Source of the DNA: Isoetes taiwanensis
Taxonomy: Eukaryota > Streptophyta > Lycopodiopsida > Isoetales > Isoetaceae
Assembly: GCA_021234155.1 (NCBI GenBank)
Contig: JAJEKV010000020.1
Location: 3,644,563-3,708,562, forward strand
Length of the DNA stretch: 64,000 bases
Reading direction: 5' to 3'
Shown here: one piece after another, positions 11,156 to 23,761 of the stretch
How positions within the stretch are numbered: position 1 is the stretch's first letter
How the letters are laid out: each line of letters begins with the position of its first letter
Program-made: the position numbers and the translations under genes
Notes under the pieces: model-generated
What the model was told of the DNA's origin: nothing
Databases searched by the model: none
Seen by the model: only the letters and a program-made list of their open reading frames with translations

Positions 11156-13101
11156 TGTATAAGAATAGAATAGAATAGAATAGATTTTTTATCGTCCACG
11201 GAGACCAATTGGCCTATGTCAGGATTAAAAAACCCCCGCCCCAAAGGGTTTTCGAGGGAAAAACCTTAGCAGTAATAAGTATGCTGGTACACTGTACAAT
11301 TGTATAGGACAGTTCAATACTGTCCCGGAGGACACAACTGAGTCTGTGCATCCATAACCTCCTGGAGGTATGACCCCAACAAGCCCACTGACGCCGTATT
11401 CAATAACTCATGCAACGGCTGGCCAGGCACTAGTAATCGAACATACAATATAGAAAAACACTGGGCAGATCTGGAGGGCATGACATTCATCTTCAATGGC
11501 ACCCTGGTGGAAACACTGGCAAAGCCTTTCCTCCCTTGCTTCCCCAGCCCAACGTCCTGTCTCAATGCGGAGACGATGTGCACCCCTGCGAATGGAAGCT
11601 ATAAGTCTGCGCTTCTTCATGGGTAAATGGGTGTAGAAGTACTAGTGTGGGCCTCTCGTGAGCCTAGGATTGAATTGCTATTGATAGTGTGCCAGCTTAA
11701 CGTGTGTCAGAGCATCTGCATCCCAGAGCTTGCGAAGGAAAGTAGCATCTAGGTACAGCTTAAGTGCATTGTGATCCTTCTTTGTCTGTACCTGTACGCA
11801 TCTGTTTGCCTGTACACCCCAACGTGAGAACCACTGAGCTTGCTTGTCCTTTAGGCAGGCTTTGAGGCGTTGGGGACCCATCGCCATGGCCAAAACAAGG
11901 TTGGGCAAACGTGTATCACCCATAGCGACCACTTTCTGGAAGTAAATGATATGGCGTTCCAATGCAGCTCGTTGAAGAGGTAAAAAAACCTGTCTCCTGA
12001 AGTAGGATCTGGTATGGAACTATGGACTTTACCCCAAGGGCTCGTGCCAAGAAGGCTTTCTGCACCTGCTCGAGGTCATTCCAGGTGTTGAGGGATATCA
12101 CCGGACCCCACACTTCTGCCTCATACAAGAGGACCGGCTCAACCAAGGCCCTAAACAAGTCAGGCATACAACTCTGCCTTGTGGCTGTTGTTCTGCATGG
12201 TATATAGTGCTTTTCAACCCGCTGTGACCCGCAACCTGATGGCAGCATCCCAGTGGGTGGTAGCAGAGAACTCGATCCCCAAGTACTTGTAGATCAGAGC
12301 TGTCTCTACATCTTGTCCCTCATAAGTGAATGAGGGAAGCCTTGGCTGACGGGATGACGAAACTAGCAGCACCCTAGTTTTGGCCAAGTTAACTCGCATA
12401 CAAGTGAATCGGCAAAAAGTGTCAAGAGCATCCAGGTGACGTTGCATGTCCTCTGGAGTATAGGCCAGCAGGTTGACGTCGTCAGCATATATGAGTTGCC
12501 GGATTGTGTGATGCATGAGATGGGCGCCCGCATCTCCGTGCTCAGAAAGCTAATCTTCCAGCTGGTCAATGTATAGGCCAAAGAGTGTGGAGGAGAGGGG
12601 GCAACCCTGACGTACTCCAATATTACTGAGTATCGGTTGTCTTGACGATGTGATACAGCCTGAGCATACCTCGTATAGCCTGTATATTGCGTTCTACAAG
12701 TCAAGGGGGTCCCCAACTGCTGCAATCTGTCCCATAACTTGTCCCGGGGCATTGTGTTTGCGAAATCCACGAAACAATAGTATAGGTTTTGTCGGTGATT
12801 CCTGCTATCCTCAATCAGTGTGCGTAGAGTGAAGATATGATCAATGGTGGAATGCCTGGGCCGAAAGCCTGCTTGTGTGAGAGCTCACACATATGCCTCC
12901 TCTGCCCATATTGTCAGCCGCTGCTCAAGGATGCCAGCCAACAGTTTTGCAAAGAGAGAGCTCACCATAATAGTACGATAGTTGGCTGGACATTGAGGGT
13001 CCCCTGCCTTGTATATGGGCACAACTCTACTAGTGGTCCACTGCGGAGGGAAGCCTTCTTGCAATGCTTTATTGAATAATGCCGTGAGGACAGGCACCAG
13101 T
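11156..13101 (-). mobile_element. LINE copy A, 3' part: reverse transcriptase and C-terminus
   Basis: Read on minus from 13101, the sequence gives PVLTALFNKALQEG, PPQWTTSRVVPIYKAGD and NYRTIMVSSLFAKLLAGILEQRL, the N-terminal RT blocks of a non-LTR element. It continues to IRQLIYADDVNLLAYT (the YADD catalytic box, about 12500-12460), INLAK-type and YLGIEFS blocks, FRALVEPVLLYEAEVWG, and a terminal domain GAHRLRIETGRW...CQCFHQGAIEDECHAL...CP. Several frame shifts break it. At the 3' end is a short TTCTA-type simple repeat tail (plus strand AGAATAGAATAGAAT, 11162-11183). Such LINEs copy RNA at a nicked target. The 5' continuation of this copy lies beyond the gypsy insertion, at 23762-24661. Confidence 0.85.
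13097..13101. repeat. Target-site duplication CCAGT, left
   Basis: CCAGT directly before the left LTR matches CCAGT at 23762-23766 after the right LTR. The LINE reading frame continues correctly when one copy is taken as the original site. Confidence 0.9.
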
Positions 13102-15444
13102 TGCTGCCATGCTATGGCAGCATGTAAGAGCCAAGCATGTATTAGCACTAATCCTATCAGTTTGATTCAATTTGCAAGATATTAGGAGAATGCTTCACTA
13201 GCATACACTCAAGTTTGAAGAGCAAAGGAAGGACAATTGACTCAAGTCACTCAAGAGATACAAAAAGGTCAAACAAGCATGGGAAGTGTAGAGAAGAAGA
13301 GAAAGAAGATCCCTTGAAGAGCATTCCATGGTATGTGATCATTTATGAGCTTGGCATCTTTGGCATTTTTTTGATTTCCATCCTCATCCACTCCACCATC
13401 CCAAATAGCATTGAACCTTGGCTCCTTCCTCATACACCTCCCAAAGTCAAACTTGACCTTGAAAGTTCTTTCTAGTCAAAATACACCTTCATAAAACACC
13501 CACTTGCTTCATCATCCACTAGTTCAAGAGAGACTTGACATAGTCACAACTTTGCTTATGAAGTCAACATTCCATGCAACTTGAGCAAAATGTAGAGAGG
13601 CTTGCAAAATCCCTAAGGAAAATGCTCAAAATTCAAATATGCCTCAAAGATGCCTCAAAGATGCTCCACAAAATTTTTGGCTTCCTAATGAGCACTAGAT
13701 GTGCCAAGTCCCTCTACACCATACTACACACATCACACCCAGCACCATTTTATCCTTTTCATCTCAAACTCTCATTCAAATCAAAATTCATTTCAAAATA
13801 TCATTGTTGCCACATCACTTTTGACACCTCATCATTCACACACATCATCTCCACATCATTCTAAAAATTTTGACTAGAGAGAATTTTCAAATTCAAGTGG
13901 GCTGACACGTCATCATTCCCATTGGCCATGTCATACTACCTAGCCTTGCCATCTTTTTCAAATGCCACTCCAACCACTCCCCACATTTTTTTCCAAATTC
14001 CAAAGAGCTCTATGGTGAAAAAAGATCCCAGAATATTATAGGGCACAAAAAAAGATTCCCCTAGAAAAAAAGAATTTTGAGAAAAGGCCTTATTCTAGGC
14101 ATGATATATGTTTTCTAGGGAATCGTGCCATAGGGTGTAAGGGGTGCAAAAAATTTTCCTATCTACCCCCAAAATTTAATTTCTCTTCCAAGCCAATTCC
14201 CCTCCCCGGGAGCATCCGGGCGCAGGGGGGCGTGGAGGTACCGAATCCCACGGGACACTGCACGCAATAATCGAAAGAATGGATTTTTAGCCCTTATATA
14301 CCTTGTCTCCCAAATTCGATCAGGCCCGTGGGATATTGAGCCGAACTACCAAAAACCTAACTGAAAAACGCCAAGATCTGCTCAATCTGCCAAACAAACC
14401 ATTAAATCACTACCTAAACCGGCCGAATCATCATGTTTAATGCCATGAATGCTTAGTGCGAGCTAGAAGACGTAAGATTGAGGGAAATAATTGAGATCTC
14501 AACGGAATGTAACATTCTACAAAAGGGATTTTCTCGCACGTAAGATTTTCGAGGGCTTGAAGGCAAAGAAGAAAGATTTGGCTTGAAGAAGGACCGCTTG
14601 ATAATCTTGAGCTTGTTTCTGATCTCCTATGTTTACCTTTGATCTGGATTGTTGACTCAATACTCCGGATTTCATATGTGTACCTATTTGATCCTGCGCC
14701 CAAGACCCCGAGCTTGGGATATTACATTGTATCTTCTCGAAAGGACTCCATTAAATTGAAAATCCGACCTTTGTAGCAATTTGCTTGAGTTGCATTGTGA
14801 TCTTTTTCCAAAAAGAGAAAATTGTTATTGGTTGAGTGTCTAGTGCCCGCACACAAATTGTTAGTTGCGTCGCTCCGCCCAAGTTGCAAATCAGAGAGCC
14901 GTGCAATGCTAAATACACGCACGCTTTTACTATAGTAAACATTCTCTCGAAGTTTATTCTCTTCTCATAGTCCTAGGCAAAAAAAAATATCAAAAGAAAA
15001 AATTAGGTCCCTTCCGTGAAAAGAAAAAGTTGGCCCTTGGTGTGCGTATAAATCCGAGAAAGATAGAGCTGGTAGCCCCAAAAATTCATCACCAATGTCG
15101 AAGTTTCAAATTTCAGCTCTCGGTTAGGGATATTGACCAAAAATTGACCGGGTCGTTGATCCGATTTCGTCCTACCTAGCCTATCCCGACCTTGTTGAGT
15201 TCTTGCAGCTTAGATTGTGTCAAGCATTGAGCATCTAGTAGAAAGATATCCAGGCCCATAGCTTCATAGATCACATCCCGCAACTTATTTTGTGAGGCGA
15301 CTTTTTATCTTCGTGGAAACTCACTCTTAGTGAACTCTTGTGCATTTTTCTCGAATCTTTGTGACTCGTGAGTGGTTGCCTTAAGCAACCCCGGGAGGTT
15401 CTAAACCACTCGAGGTTGAAGGTTTTGCCAGAACACCTTCAACA
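13102..15444 (+). repeat. Left LTR of the Ty3/gypsy element
   Basis: 2343 bases, pairing with 21430-23761 along its whole length. It begins with a perfect palindrome (TGCTGCCAT-GCT-ATGGCAGCA, 13102-13122) and ends CACCTTCAACA. Differences from the right LTR are mostly one- to four-base indels, often in C/G-rich spots. Confidence 0.93.
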
Positions 15445-15447
15445 TTT

Positions 15448-15465
15448 TGGAGGTTCTACCGAGAT
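15448..15465 (+). promoter_or_regulatory. Primer-binding site, probably for tRNA-Gln
   Basis: TGGAGGTTCTACCGAGAT starts three bases after the left LTR. It closely complements the 3' end of plant tRNA-Gln as I remember it (...GGTAGGACCT plus CCA), with a few mismatches. This would prime minus-strand DNA synthesis. Confidence 0.6.
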
Positions 15466-15485
15466 CATCTTCCCGAATCGGACTC

Positions 15486-16640
15486 ATGGCACCAAGAAGA
15501 GTTAATGAGACATCCGAGCCTACCGAGACACAAGATAATCATGAAGCTATTGCTACACCTACCGCCACCATACAAGCATCGCAGCATGCCTTATCAATAC
15601 TTTGAGTTAAATGTGCCTACCCAGTCCCTGTTTTTGATCCGAGCATGAATGCCAACAATTTCCTCAAGACTTTTGAAGAATACTATCAAGAATATGGTCA
15701 CAAAAAAGGTAAGTTTTCTCGAAGTTTAAGAAGTGTTTTAAGAATGATGAGGTAAGGGCTTGGTTAGAATATGTTATAGGTTTAGGCACCAATTCTTGGG
15801 AAGAACTGGTAAAAAGTTTCTAGCAAGGTTTGGAAGAGTCTTGATCCCCAAGATTTAATATTTGAGTTGCAAACTTTTCGCATCAAGCATGGTGAAAGTG
15901 TACAAAGAAAGATGTTGAAAGATTCAACCACTATCCGTCAAATGCCAAATCAATCATGTTCTTAACCATACATTGCATCTAGTGGCTTTTTTATCGTGGG
16001 ATTGAGCAGCAGAACAAGAATACACGTAAAGCTTTTGAAGATTCAAAAAACAGAGGGGTTTGATACAATACACAAGGCTTTCACCAAAGCCACTCGAAAT
16101 TGCTGATATGATATCATACTTACCGATGACATACACTCACCAAGTGATCCTTTTTTTCCAGATTATGAGCAGGAGTGTATGGGATCAGCACTGCACTGCC
16201 TATGCTATCCAAAAAGGAAAAGAAAAAGGTCAAGGTGGAAGATGATGAGGCTCCCCGCAGCAGATGTAAGAGCAGAGATCACCAAGGTATCCGAGGCAAT
16301 CGGGTTGAGGTAACTAAACAACCGCAAGAGTTGAAGAGCTCAAAATATGAAAAGAAAACTTACCCCCATGTGTGCATTGCTTTAGAGATACTCACTTTTC
16401 CGATTATTGCTGGTATAGGCCATGCACTAAGTGTGGAAAAAGAGGTCACTTTGGTAAAGAATGCCCCGTGTGTGAATTTTGTAAGGTCATGGGGACATTA
16501 TGAGGATAGGTGCAAAGGTCAAAGAATATTTTGCCGCACAAGAAAAATCTAAAATTGGTGAGCCAAGTGCATCTATAAGGTTTGTGCAGGAAGTTGAAGA
16601 GCAAGAGGAGATTATGGTTGTCCACACCCGTAAGGATGAA
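15486..16640 (+). pseudogene. gag of the Ty3/gypsy element
   Basis: ATG at 15486 opens MAPRRVNETSEPTETQD. A TGA follows after about 40 codons, then the frame resumes with DPSMNANNFLKTFEEYY, typical of plant Gag. Near the C-terminus is a CCHC knuckle, CTKCGKRGHFGKEC (16423-16464), which binds nucleic acid in the capsid particle. Several stops and shifts interrupt the region. Gag normally packages the element RNA. Confidence 0.75.
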
Positions 16641-16856
16641 TAATGCCAAAGAGAAAGAACTGGCACTTGAGGAAGCCGAGATTTTGAAACATAAAGATGC
16701 CGAAAAGCAAGCAAGTCGGCTCTTTCCTCCTCCCGCCAAAAATTCGCCAAGAAGGAAAAAGAGTGTGAGGATTTTGAATATTTATTGAAGAATTCTAAAA
16801 ATCTGTGGTAGATTTGTCCGACCCTACTCAAGATAGCCCCTTCTTACGTAAAAAAG

Positions 16857-17265
16857 GTGCTCAATCTTACTAAGGAAGATGAGTTTGCCCCGACAAACCA
16901 CATTGATGAGCACATGCTCACTCGTGATGATAATGATCCCGGAGCTTTCACTTGTGTTGCTAAAATGGAAGGAAAAGTATTGACCAAAGTTCTGCTAGAT
17001 GGAGGATCACCCTTGAACGTGATGCCACACCATGTCATGAGACTATGTGGACTAGAAATAGATAAGAAGGCTCCAATGATCTTGAAATCTTTCTCTAACT
17101 CTAAAATCAATCCAAAGGGGAATAGTTAGCAATGTGCCTATTGATGTTGAAGGAATAATGGTTGCAGCTAACTTTGTTGTGGTTGCTTTTGAGGGAATAG
17201 GGGACAAATCAGATATATATGACTTACTTTTGGGCAGAAAGGTGGCTTTCTACAAGAGATGCTAG
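16857..17265 (+). pseudogene. Aspartic protease domain of the Ty3/gypsy element
   Basis: The frame from 16857 reads NHIDEHMLTRDDNDPGAF, then KVLLDGGSPLNVMP with the catalytic-type DGG where many families have D-S/T-G. After a shift near 17130 comes a hydrophobic run and DLLLGRKVAFY, the usual end of this domain. It would cleave the Gag-Pol polyprotein. Fragmented as read. Confidence 0.7.
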
Positions 17266-17459
17266 ACCTGTGGTGGTCAAAAGGAGAATGTACCATCTCA
17301 AATGGCAAGAAAAAGGTAACATTGTATAATAAGTTAGGAGAGTTTGAAAGCATGAATTTCATTGAAGAAGAAATGTTAATATCACATCCATGTGGAGAAT
17401 TTAAACCGGATACGAGAGAGTTGGAGTCTAGCATAGAAATCTCAAAGGAGTTGGCTTCA

Positions 17460-17845
17460 ATCAGGTTGAGCAATTTTGCTTATTTATGGTTTGATGGTGG
17501 TGTTTCCAAAAGGCTTAATGTGGCATCTTCTCGCCGCTATTCTCAAGGATGCTTCCAACAAAGTTGTTGGCTAAAGTAGGAAGAATTTATCCTAATGTCA
17601 CTTCTAATATGGCGTAATATAAGGCATTGATTGCAGGTCTTCAAGAGGCAAAAAATCTAAACATCGTGAATGTAATCATCTTTGGAGACTCTCAAATTTT
17701 GTCTAAAGGCAATTATCGAGAAATATCGGCCAAGAATGAAGACATGTTGCAGCTCAAAAATCAAGCCATGCCGAAGTCAAGAATTTTGATACCGGAACTC
17801 CGCCATGTTCCAAGGGAGCAAAATGGTGAAGGCACTCGTTAGTGC
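17460..17845 (+). pseudogene. RNase H-like domain lying before the reverse transcriptase
   Basis: NFAYLWFDGGVSK (first Asp) is followed after a shift by AILKDASN, then YKALIAGLQEAK, where the expected catalytic Glu codon (AEYKAL) reads TAA. Next come VIIFGDSQI (third Asp) and LRHVPREQN. This is the order of a type I RNase H of the kind found as a second RNase H in Tat-type plant gypsy elements. There the extra domain usually sits after RT and RNase H; here it sits between protease and RT. Confidence 0.7.
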
Positions 17846-18034
17846 GTAAGTGTGCTACTTGAACATTTGGTGAGGGAGCAATTCAAGAGGAGGAACTTGA
17901 GAGGAGAGATCTGCAACAGCTATACCCCATCCCGTAATAAATGCAAGTGAAGACAAACAGGTAAGGGAAGTCAAGGTCAATAAGAAAGGTCTAGATAGGG
18001 TGTTATATGTTGAGATTTGTTCGTGAGAAGAGGA

Positions 18035-19000
18035 TAATGCCTTGGTTACTAAATTTTTTGATGATTGGAAAGATATCTTTGCTTGGGATTATGATGAGTG
18101 GGTGGGAATTGACAAAAGCGCTTGTGAATTTGAAATTAAGATAAAGGGAGGTATGAAACCTGTTATACAAAAAGCTAAGAAGAATAAATGCTTCTCTATT
18201 AGGTCTAATCAAGGAAGAATTATACAAAATGAAAGATGCAGTGTGATTATCGAAATTGTGAATCCCGAAAGTCTATCTTGCATTGTTCCCATTGAAAAGA
18301 AAAACAAGGCCATTAGGATCTGCATAGACTATAGAGATTTAAACAAAGCTACCGGTCCAAGGATTGTTACCCTTTGCCATTTCTGGAAGAGGTGTTGCAT
18401 GCTGTAGCAGGGAAAGAGATTTACTCATTCTTAGATGGCTTTTCAGGTTTTAATCAAATAAGCATCAAAGAAGGTGATCAGCCAAAAACTTCATTCATCA
18501 CACCTTGGGGAACATTTGCCATGAAAAGAATGCCATTTGGATTGATGAATGCTTCTGCAACATTCCAAAGAGCCATGGATACAATTTTTAAAGAAATGCC
18601 AGCTAACATTTTTCGTGTGTTCTTGGATGATCTTTGTTTGGGAACTTCTCTGGAAAGACATTTTGATATGCTAACCATGTTGTTTGACTTGTGTAGAAAG
18701 GGAGGAGTGAGTTTGAACCCCAAAAAGTGTGTTTTTTTATCATCAAAAGGAGAATTGCTTGGACATGTAGTATCCACAGCAGGAATTCAAATATCTGACA
18801 GTAAGATTGAAGCCCTGAGGAAACTGACACCTCCAAAAACCCTCAAACAGGTTAAAAGCTTCATAGGGATGACCAGCTTCTTGAGAATGTATGTCCCTCA
18901 TTTTTCCCACACCATAAGCCCAATCTCCAGCCTCACAAAGGTCGGGAAATTCTCCAAAAGTGAGAGCAAACACATCCTAGTAGATTGGGATGAGCAATGC
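18035..19000 (+). pseudogene. Reverse transcriptase of the Ty3/gypsy element
   Basis: The translation gives FFDDWKDIFAWDYDE, then IRICIDYRDLNKAT, and after a frame change near 18370 a long clean frame with FSGFNQISIKEGD, TPWGTFAMKRMPFGLMNA and FLDDLCLGTS (about 18620-18650). Then come GVSLNPKKCVF and LGHVVSTAGI. The catalytic box is F-L-D-D, not the more common Y-[IV]-D-D. It converts element RNA to DNA. Confidence 0.85.
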
Positions 19001-19500
19001 CAAAATTCTTTTGACAAAATCATTGATGCCATTTGCAAATCTATCCCGCTAAAACCTCCTGATCTAGAGAAGCCCTTCAAAGCTTACATCAGCAGGACAA
19101 AAAAAAAGCATTGGTTTGGCAATCGCTACAAGGGGATCATGTAATTACTTTTGCAAGCAAGATGTGGTCCGACATCGAAATTAGATATCCCAAAGTTGGA
19201 GAAAAGTGCAGCAGCCCTGATGTTTTTAATAGAGAGACAAGGACATCTTCCGAAAACAATCAGGTGCAAGTGTTCATGAGGCAAAAATCCTTTTTCACTC
19301 CTATTTGCAAAAAGCGCCAAAGGCTAAATCAGGTGTGGGGGCTGTAAGATCCAAGCTTATGATATTACCGTAGAAGGTGGTAAAGTTGATCGAGAATCCC
19401 AGCCCTATCTTCCACTTGTGTTGTTTGAGCATGAAGATCAAGATGGTTTATGTGTTGATGACAATCTAACAAACTTGATCTCCTGTTGATGCGAAAACAT
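19000..19500 (+). pseudogene. RNase H region after RT, degraded
   Basis: PFKAYISRTKKK and, after a shift, GDHVITFASKMWSDIEIRYP match the FASK...E.RYP...E pattern of the RNase H domain that follows RT in gypsy elements. The remainder is broken by stops and merges into a spacer leading to integrase. Confidence 0.6.
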
Positions 19501-19599
19501 TGATTGGCAATTTGACATCGAAACTATTTGAAAGCAATGAGTTACCTAAGAACTTGAGTAGCAATCAAGAAAGAAGATTTAGGGACAAGTGCAAGAAGT

Positions 19600-20790
19600 T
19601 CAGGGCTAATTGAAGGGATCCTATGCAAAGTTGACAAGGAGGGAGTCTTGCTGAGATGTGTGGATAAAGAAGAGGCTAGAATGATAATCGAGGCGTGTCA
19701 TGAGGGAGTTTGTGGAGGACACTTTGCGCAGCACACAAACTGCAAAAAAGATTTTAAGGTCGATACTTTTGGTCTACTCTTTTTAAGGATTGTTATGAAG
19801 CTATAAAATGCTGCCATAAATGTCGATTTTTGGCAAAAGAACCTTACAACCAATTTTGACCGCCATAATTTCCCTGGACCTTTCCAAATGTGGGGCTAGA
19901 TTTTATAGGCCCCATAGACCCACCTTCCACACCAACACCAGTTTATATTAGTTGCCACTGACATTTTACCAAATGGGCGAGGGCAATTCCTTTGAGAGAA
20001 GCCAATGCCCAAGCCACCGCAAGGTTTCTACATGAAAATATCTCGCGCATTTGGTATCCCTTTCAAAATTGTTTCGATAGAGGCAGCCAATTCATCAACA
20101 ATGCAATTGCATTACTTCTAGCCACCTTGAAAGTTAAACACACCAAGAGTTCATCCTATTACCCTCGTGGAAATGGCCGTGCAGAGTCAACCAATAAGAC
20201 TCTCAAATCAATCTCAAGAAGAAGACCATCGTTTTTCAAAAAGGATTGGCATTTAAAACTTCATGATGCACTTTGGGCATACAGAACTACCATCAAAGTG
20301 GCTACAAAGCACACCCCTTTCAGCTTGGTGTATGGGATAGAATCAAGATTGCCTATATAGAATTAGAGCTTCCATCACCTCGACCGCCTATCGATAAATT
20401 TGGAAATGGATGATGCTCTAAAAGACAGATTTGTGAGATTGATGCAGCTTGAGGAGCATAGATATGAGGTCGAGAATGCAATAATGAGGAAAAGGCCAAG
20501 GATATTGCAGCCTTCAAAGCAAAGACATAAATTACAGGAGTCTTAAAAGAAGGAGAGTTAGTGTTAAAGTGGAACAAAGCAAGGGAAGATATGGCAACAA
20601 AGTTCGAAAATCTTTGGGAAGGACCATTTGAAGTAATAGGAACAAATTGGCAAGGATTCATATTGGTCAAGGATGTTGCTGATGGCGTAGAATTGATGAA
20701 CCCTATCAACATTGTGCACCTAAAAAGGTATTGGCAACAACATGTTGCCCTTACTCGCTCAACTAAAATCTCTCGTGGTAAGATGTAGCT
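19600..20790 (+). pseudogene. Integrase of the Ty3/gypsy element
   Basis: GVLLRCVDKEEARMIIEACH and GGHFAQHTN followed by CCHKC give the HHCC zinc-binding part. The core follows with DFIGPIDPP and FTKWARAIPLREANAQA, FDRGSQFINNA (second Asp position) and SSSYYPRGNGRAESTNKTL (Glu position), then WAYRTTIKVATKHTPF. After another shift the C-terminal part includes WEGPFEVI and NIVHLKRYW. Stops and shifts at about 19800, 19900 and 20360-20560 break it. It would join the cDNA to the genome. Confidence 0.8.
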
Positions 20791-21429
20791 AGGTTTAGTT
20801 AGTACATAGGGTTAAAGCTAGATCGCTTAGGCCTGCCTTAGTAAGTGTAGTTCTCGCTTTTAGAGTTGTTATTTGTGTTTTAATGAGTTTATAAGTGTTG
20901 CTATGCGATTGTGATCAACTCGAGGGAGTGAATTGATACTAATGATCATGGTTCCATGCAGTGCATCCGAGCATGTCTTTTACACATCTCTTCCATTGCA
21001 CTACATTGATCTTCATCATCCGAGTTGCCGACATTGCCTCCACACCAGCAACTCACTCATACTAACAAGCTTTATCTTCACATGCGTGTGCATTCCTATG
21101 TTTATCTCCATCCGCATCCGATCAAGAGTTGACCTCATTACATCGTAAAAGCCATCCTACATTGCCAATAAATTTCCCAAGTCGCTGGCCATACCACCAT
21201 CCCGCAGCCTTCTCATAACTAAAGAGATATATTTTCCATGCAGTTCATCCGAAAGTAGCATCATATGCACGCTCATAATATCGATCTATCACCTTCCAAT
21301 CCATATGCAGGTCATTGAGTTGCCAACCATATTCTCATATTGGCAACCGGCCGAGAAACATGTCAAGAGTTATCAAGCAGCTAGTCAAAAGGGGCTGGAA
21401 GACCAGCCTTCTCTTTTTGTTTGGCATAA
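20791..21429 (+). other. 3' untranslated interior before the right LTR
   Basis: No coding pattern is seen. A purine-rich AAAAGGGGCTGGAAGA near 21387-21402 is a weak candidate polypurine tract, but it lies about 27 bases from the LTR, farther than usual. Confidence 0.4.
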
Positions 21430-23761
21430 TGCTGCCATGCTATGGCAGCATGTAAGAGCCAAGCATGTATCAGCACTAATCCTATCAGTTTGATTCAATT
21501 TGCAAGATATTAGGAGAATGCTTCACTAGCATACACTCAAGTTTGAAGAGCAAAGGAAGGACAATTGACTCAAGTCACCAAGAGATACAAAAGGTCAAAC
21601 AAGCATGGGAAGTGTAGAGAAGAAGAGAAAGAAGATCCCTTAAAGAGCATTCCATGGTATGTGATCATTTATGAGCTTGGCATCTTTGGCATTTTTTTTG
21701 ATTTCCATCCTCATCCACTCCACCATCCCAAATAGCATTGAACCTTGGCTCCTTCCTCATACACCTCCCAAAGTCAAACTTGACCTTGAAAGTTCTTTCT
21801 AGTCAAAATACACCTTCATAAAACACCCACTTGCTTCATCATCCACTAGTTCAAGAGAGACTTGACATAGTCACAACTTTGCTTATGAAGTCAACATTCC
21901 ATGCAACTTGAGCAAAATGTAGAGAGGCTTGCAAAATCCCTAAGGAAAATGCTCAAAATTCAAATATGCCTCAAAGATGCCTCAAAAGATGCTCCACAAA
22001 ATTTTTGGCTTCCTAATGAGCACTAGATGTGCCAAGTCCCTCTACACCATACTACACACATCACACCCATCACCATTTTATCCTTTTTTCATCTCAAACT
22101 CTCATTCAAATCAAAATTCATTTCAAAATATCATTGTTGCCACATCACTTTTGACACCTCATCATTCACACACATCATCTCCACATCATTCTAAAAATTT
22201 TGACTAGAGAGAATTTTCAAATTCAAGTGGGTCGACACGCCATCATTCCCATTGGCCATGTCATACTACCTAGCCATGCCATCTTTTTTCAAATGCCACT
22301 CCATCCACTCCCCCAAATTTTTTCCAAAATTCCAAAGAGCTCTATGGTGAAAAAAGATCCCGTAATATTATAGGGCACAAAAAAAGATTCCCTAGAAAAA
22401 AAAATTTGAGAAAAGGCCTTATTCTAGGCATGATATATGTTTTCTAGGAATCGTGCCATAGGGTGTAAAGGGTGCAAAAATTTTCCTATCTACCCCCCTA
22501 ATTTAATTTCTTCCAAGCCAATTCCCCGAGCATCCGGGCGCAGGGGGCTGTGGAGGTACCGAATCCCACGGGACACCGCACGCAATAATCGAAAGAATGG
22601 ATTTTTAGCCCTTATATACCTTTGTCTCCCAAATTCATCAGCCCGTGGGATATTGAGCTCGAACTACCAAAAACCTAAATCTGAAAAAACGCCAAGATCC
22701 GCTCAATCCGCCAAATAAACCATTAAATCACTACCTAAACCGGGTCCGAATCATCATGTTTAATGCCATGAATGCTTAGTGCGAGCTAGAAGACGTAAGA
22801 TTGAGGGAAATAATTGAGATCTCAACGAAACGTAACATTCTACAAAAGGGGATTTTCTCGCACGTAAGATTTTCGAGGGCTTGAAGGCAAAGAAGAAAGA
22901 TTTGGCTTGAAGAAGGACCGGCTTGATAATCTTGAGCTTGTTTCTGACCTCCTATGTTTACCTTTGATCCGATTGTTGACTCAATACTCCGGATTTCATA
23001 TGTGTACCTATTTGATCCTGTGCCCAAGACCCCGAGCTTGGGATATTACATTGTATCTTCTGAGTGACTGATTAAATTGAAAATCCGACCTTTGTAGCAA
23101 TTTGCTTGAGTTGCATTGTGATCTTTTTCCAAAAAGAGAAAATTGTTATTGGTTGAGTGTCTAGTGCCCGCACAAATTGTTAGTTGCGTCTTTGTCGCCC
23201 AAGTTGCAAATCAGAGCCGTGCAATGCTAAATACACGCATACGCTTTACCTATAGTAAACATTCTCTCTCGAGTTTATTCTCTTCTCATAGTCCTAGGCA
23301 AAAAAATATCAAAAGAAAAAATTAGGTCCCTTCTGGTGAAAAGAAAAAGTTGGCCCTTGGTGTGCAGACAAATCTGAGAAAGATAGAGCTGGTAGCCCCA
23401 AAAAATTCATCACCAATGTCGAGTTTCAAATTTCAGCTCTCTTGCTAGGGATATTGACCAAAAATTGACTGGGTCGCTGATCCGATTTCGTCCTACCTAG
23501 CCTATCCCGACCTTTGTTGAGTTTTTGCAGCTAGATTGTGTCAAGCATTGAGCATCTAGTAGAAAGATATCCGTGCCCATAGCTTCATAGATCACATCCC
23601 GCAACTTATTTTGTGAGGCGACTTTTTTATCTTCGGAAACTCACTCTTAGTGAACTCTTGTGCATTTTTCCTCGAATCTTTGCACTCAGAGTGGTTGCCT
23701 TAAGCAACCTGGAGGTTCTAAACCACTGAGGTTGAAGGTTTTGCCAGGAACACCTTCAACA
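21430..23761 (+). repeat. Right LTR of the Ty3/gypsy element
   Basis: 2332 bases, same start palindrome (21430-21450) and same end as the left LTR. It is followed by CCAGT at 23762-23766. Confidence 0.93.

Larger units (their letters stand above)
13102..23761 (+). mobile_element. Complete Ty3/gypsy LTR retrotransposon inserted in LINE copy A
   Basis: Two similar LTRs (13102-15444 and 21430-23761, TG...CA ends) flank an internal region with gag, protease, an RNase H-like domain, RT, RNase H and integrase in that order, plus strand. A CCAGT duplication marks both ends. The internal frames are cut by many stops and shifts, so the copy is non-autonomous as read, although the LTRs are still close in sequence. 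The long LTRs, the extra RNase H-like domain and a PBS resembling the complement of tRNA-Gln suggest a Tat-like lineage; this is inference. Confidence 0.93.

Noticed and set aside
11166-11185. AATAG repeats as a CRISPR or satellite array
   Set aside because: Too short and without spacers; it is a LINE tail in plant nuclear DNA.
20353-20712. 119-codon minus frame in the gypsy integrase region
   Set aside because: Antisense shadow of the integrase C-terminal frame.
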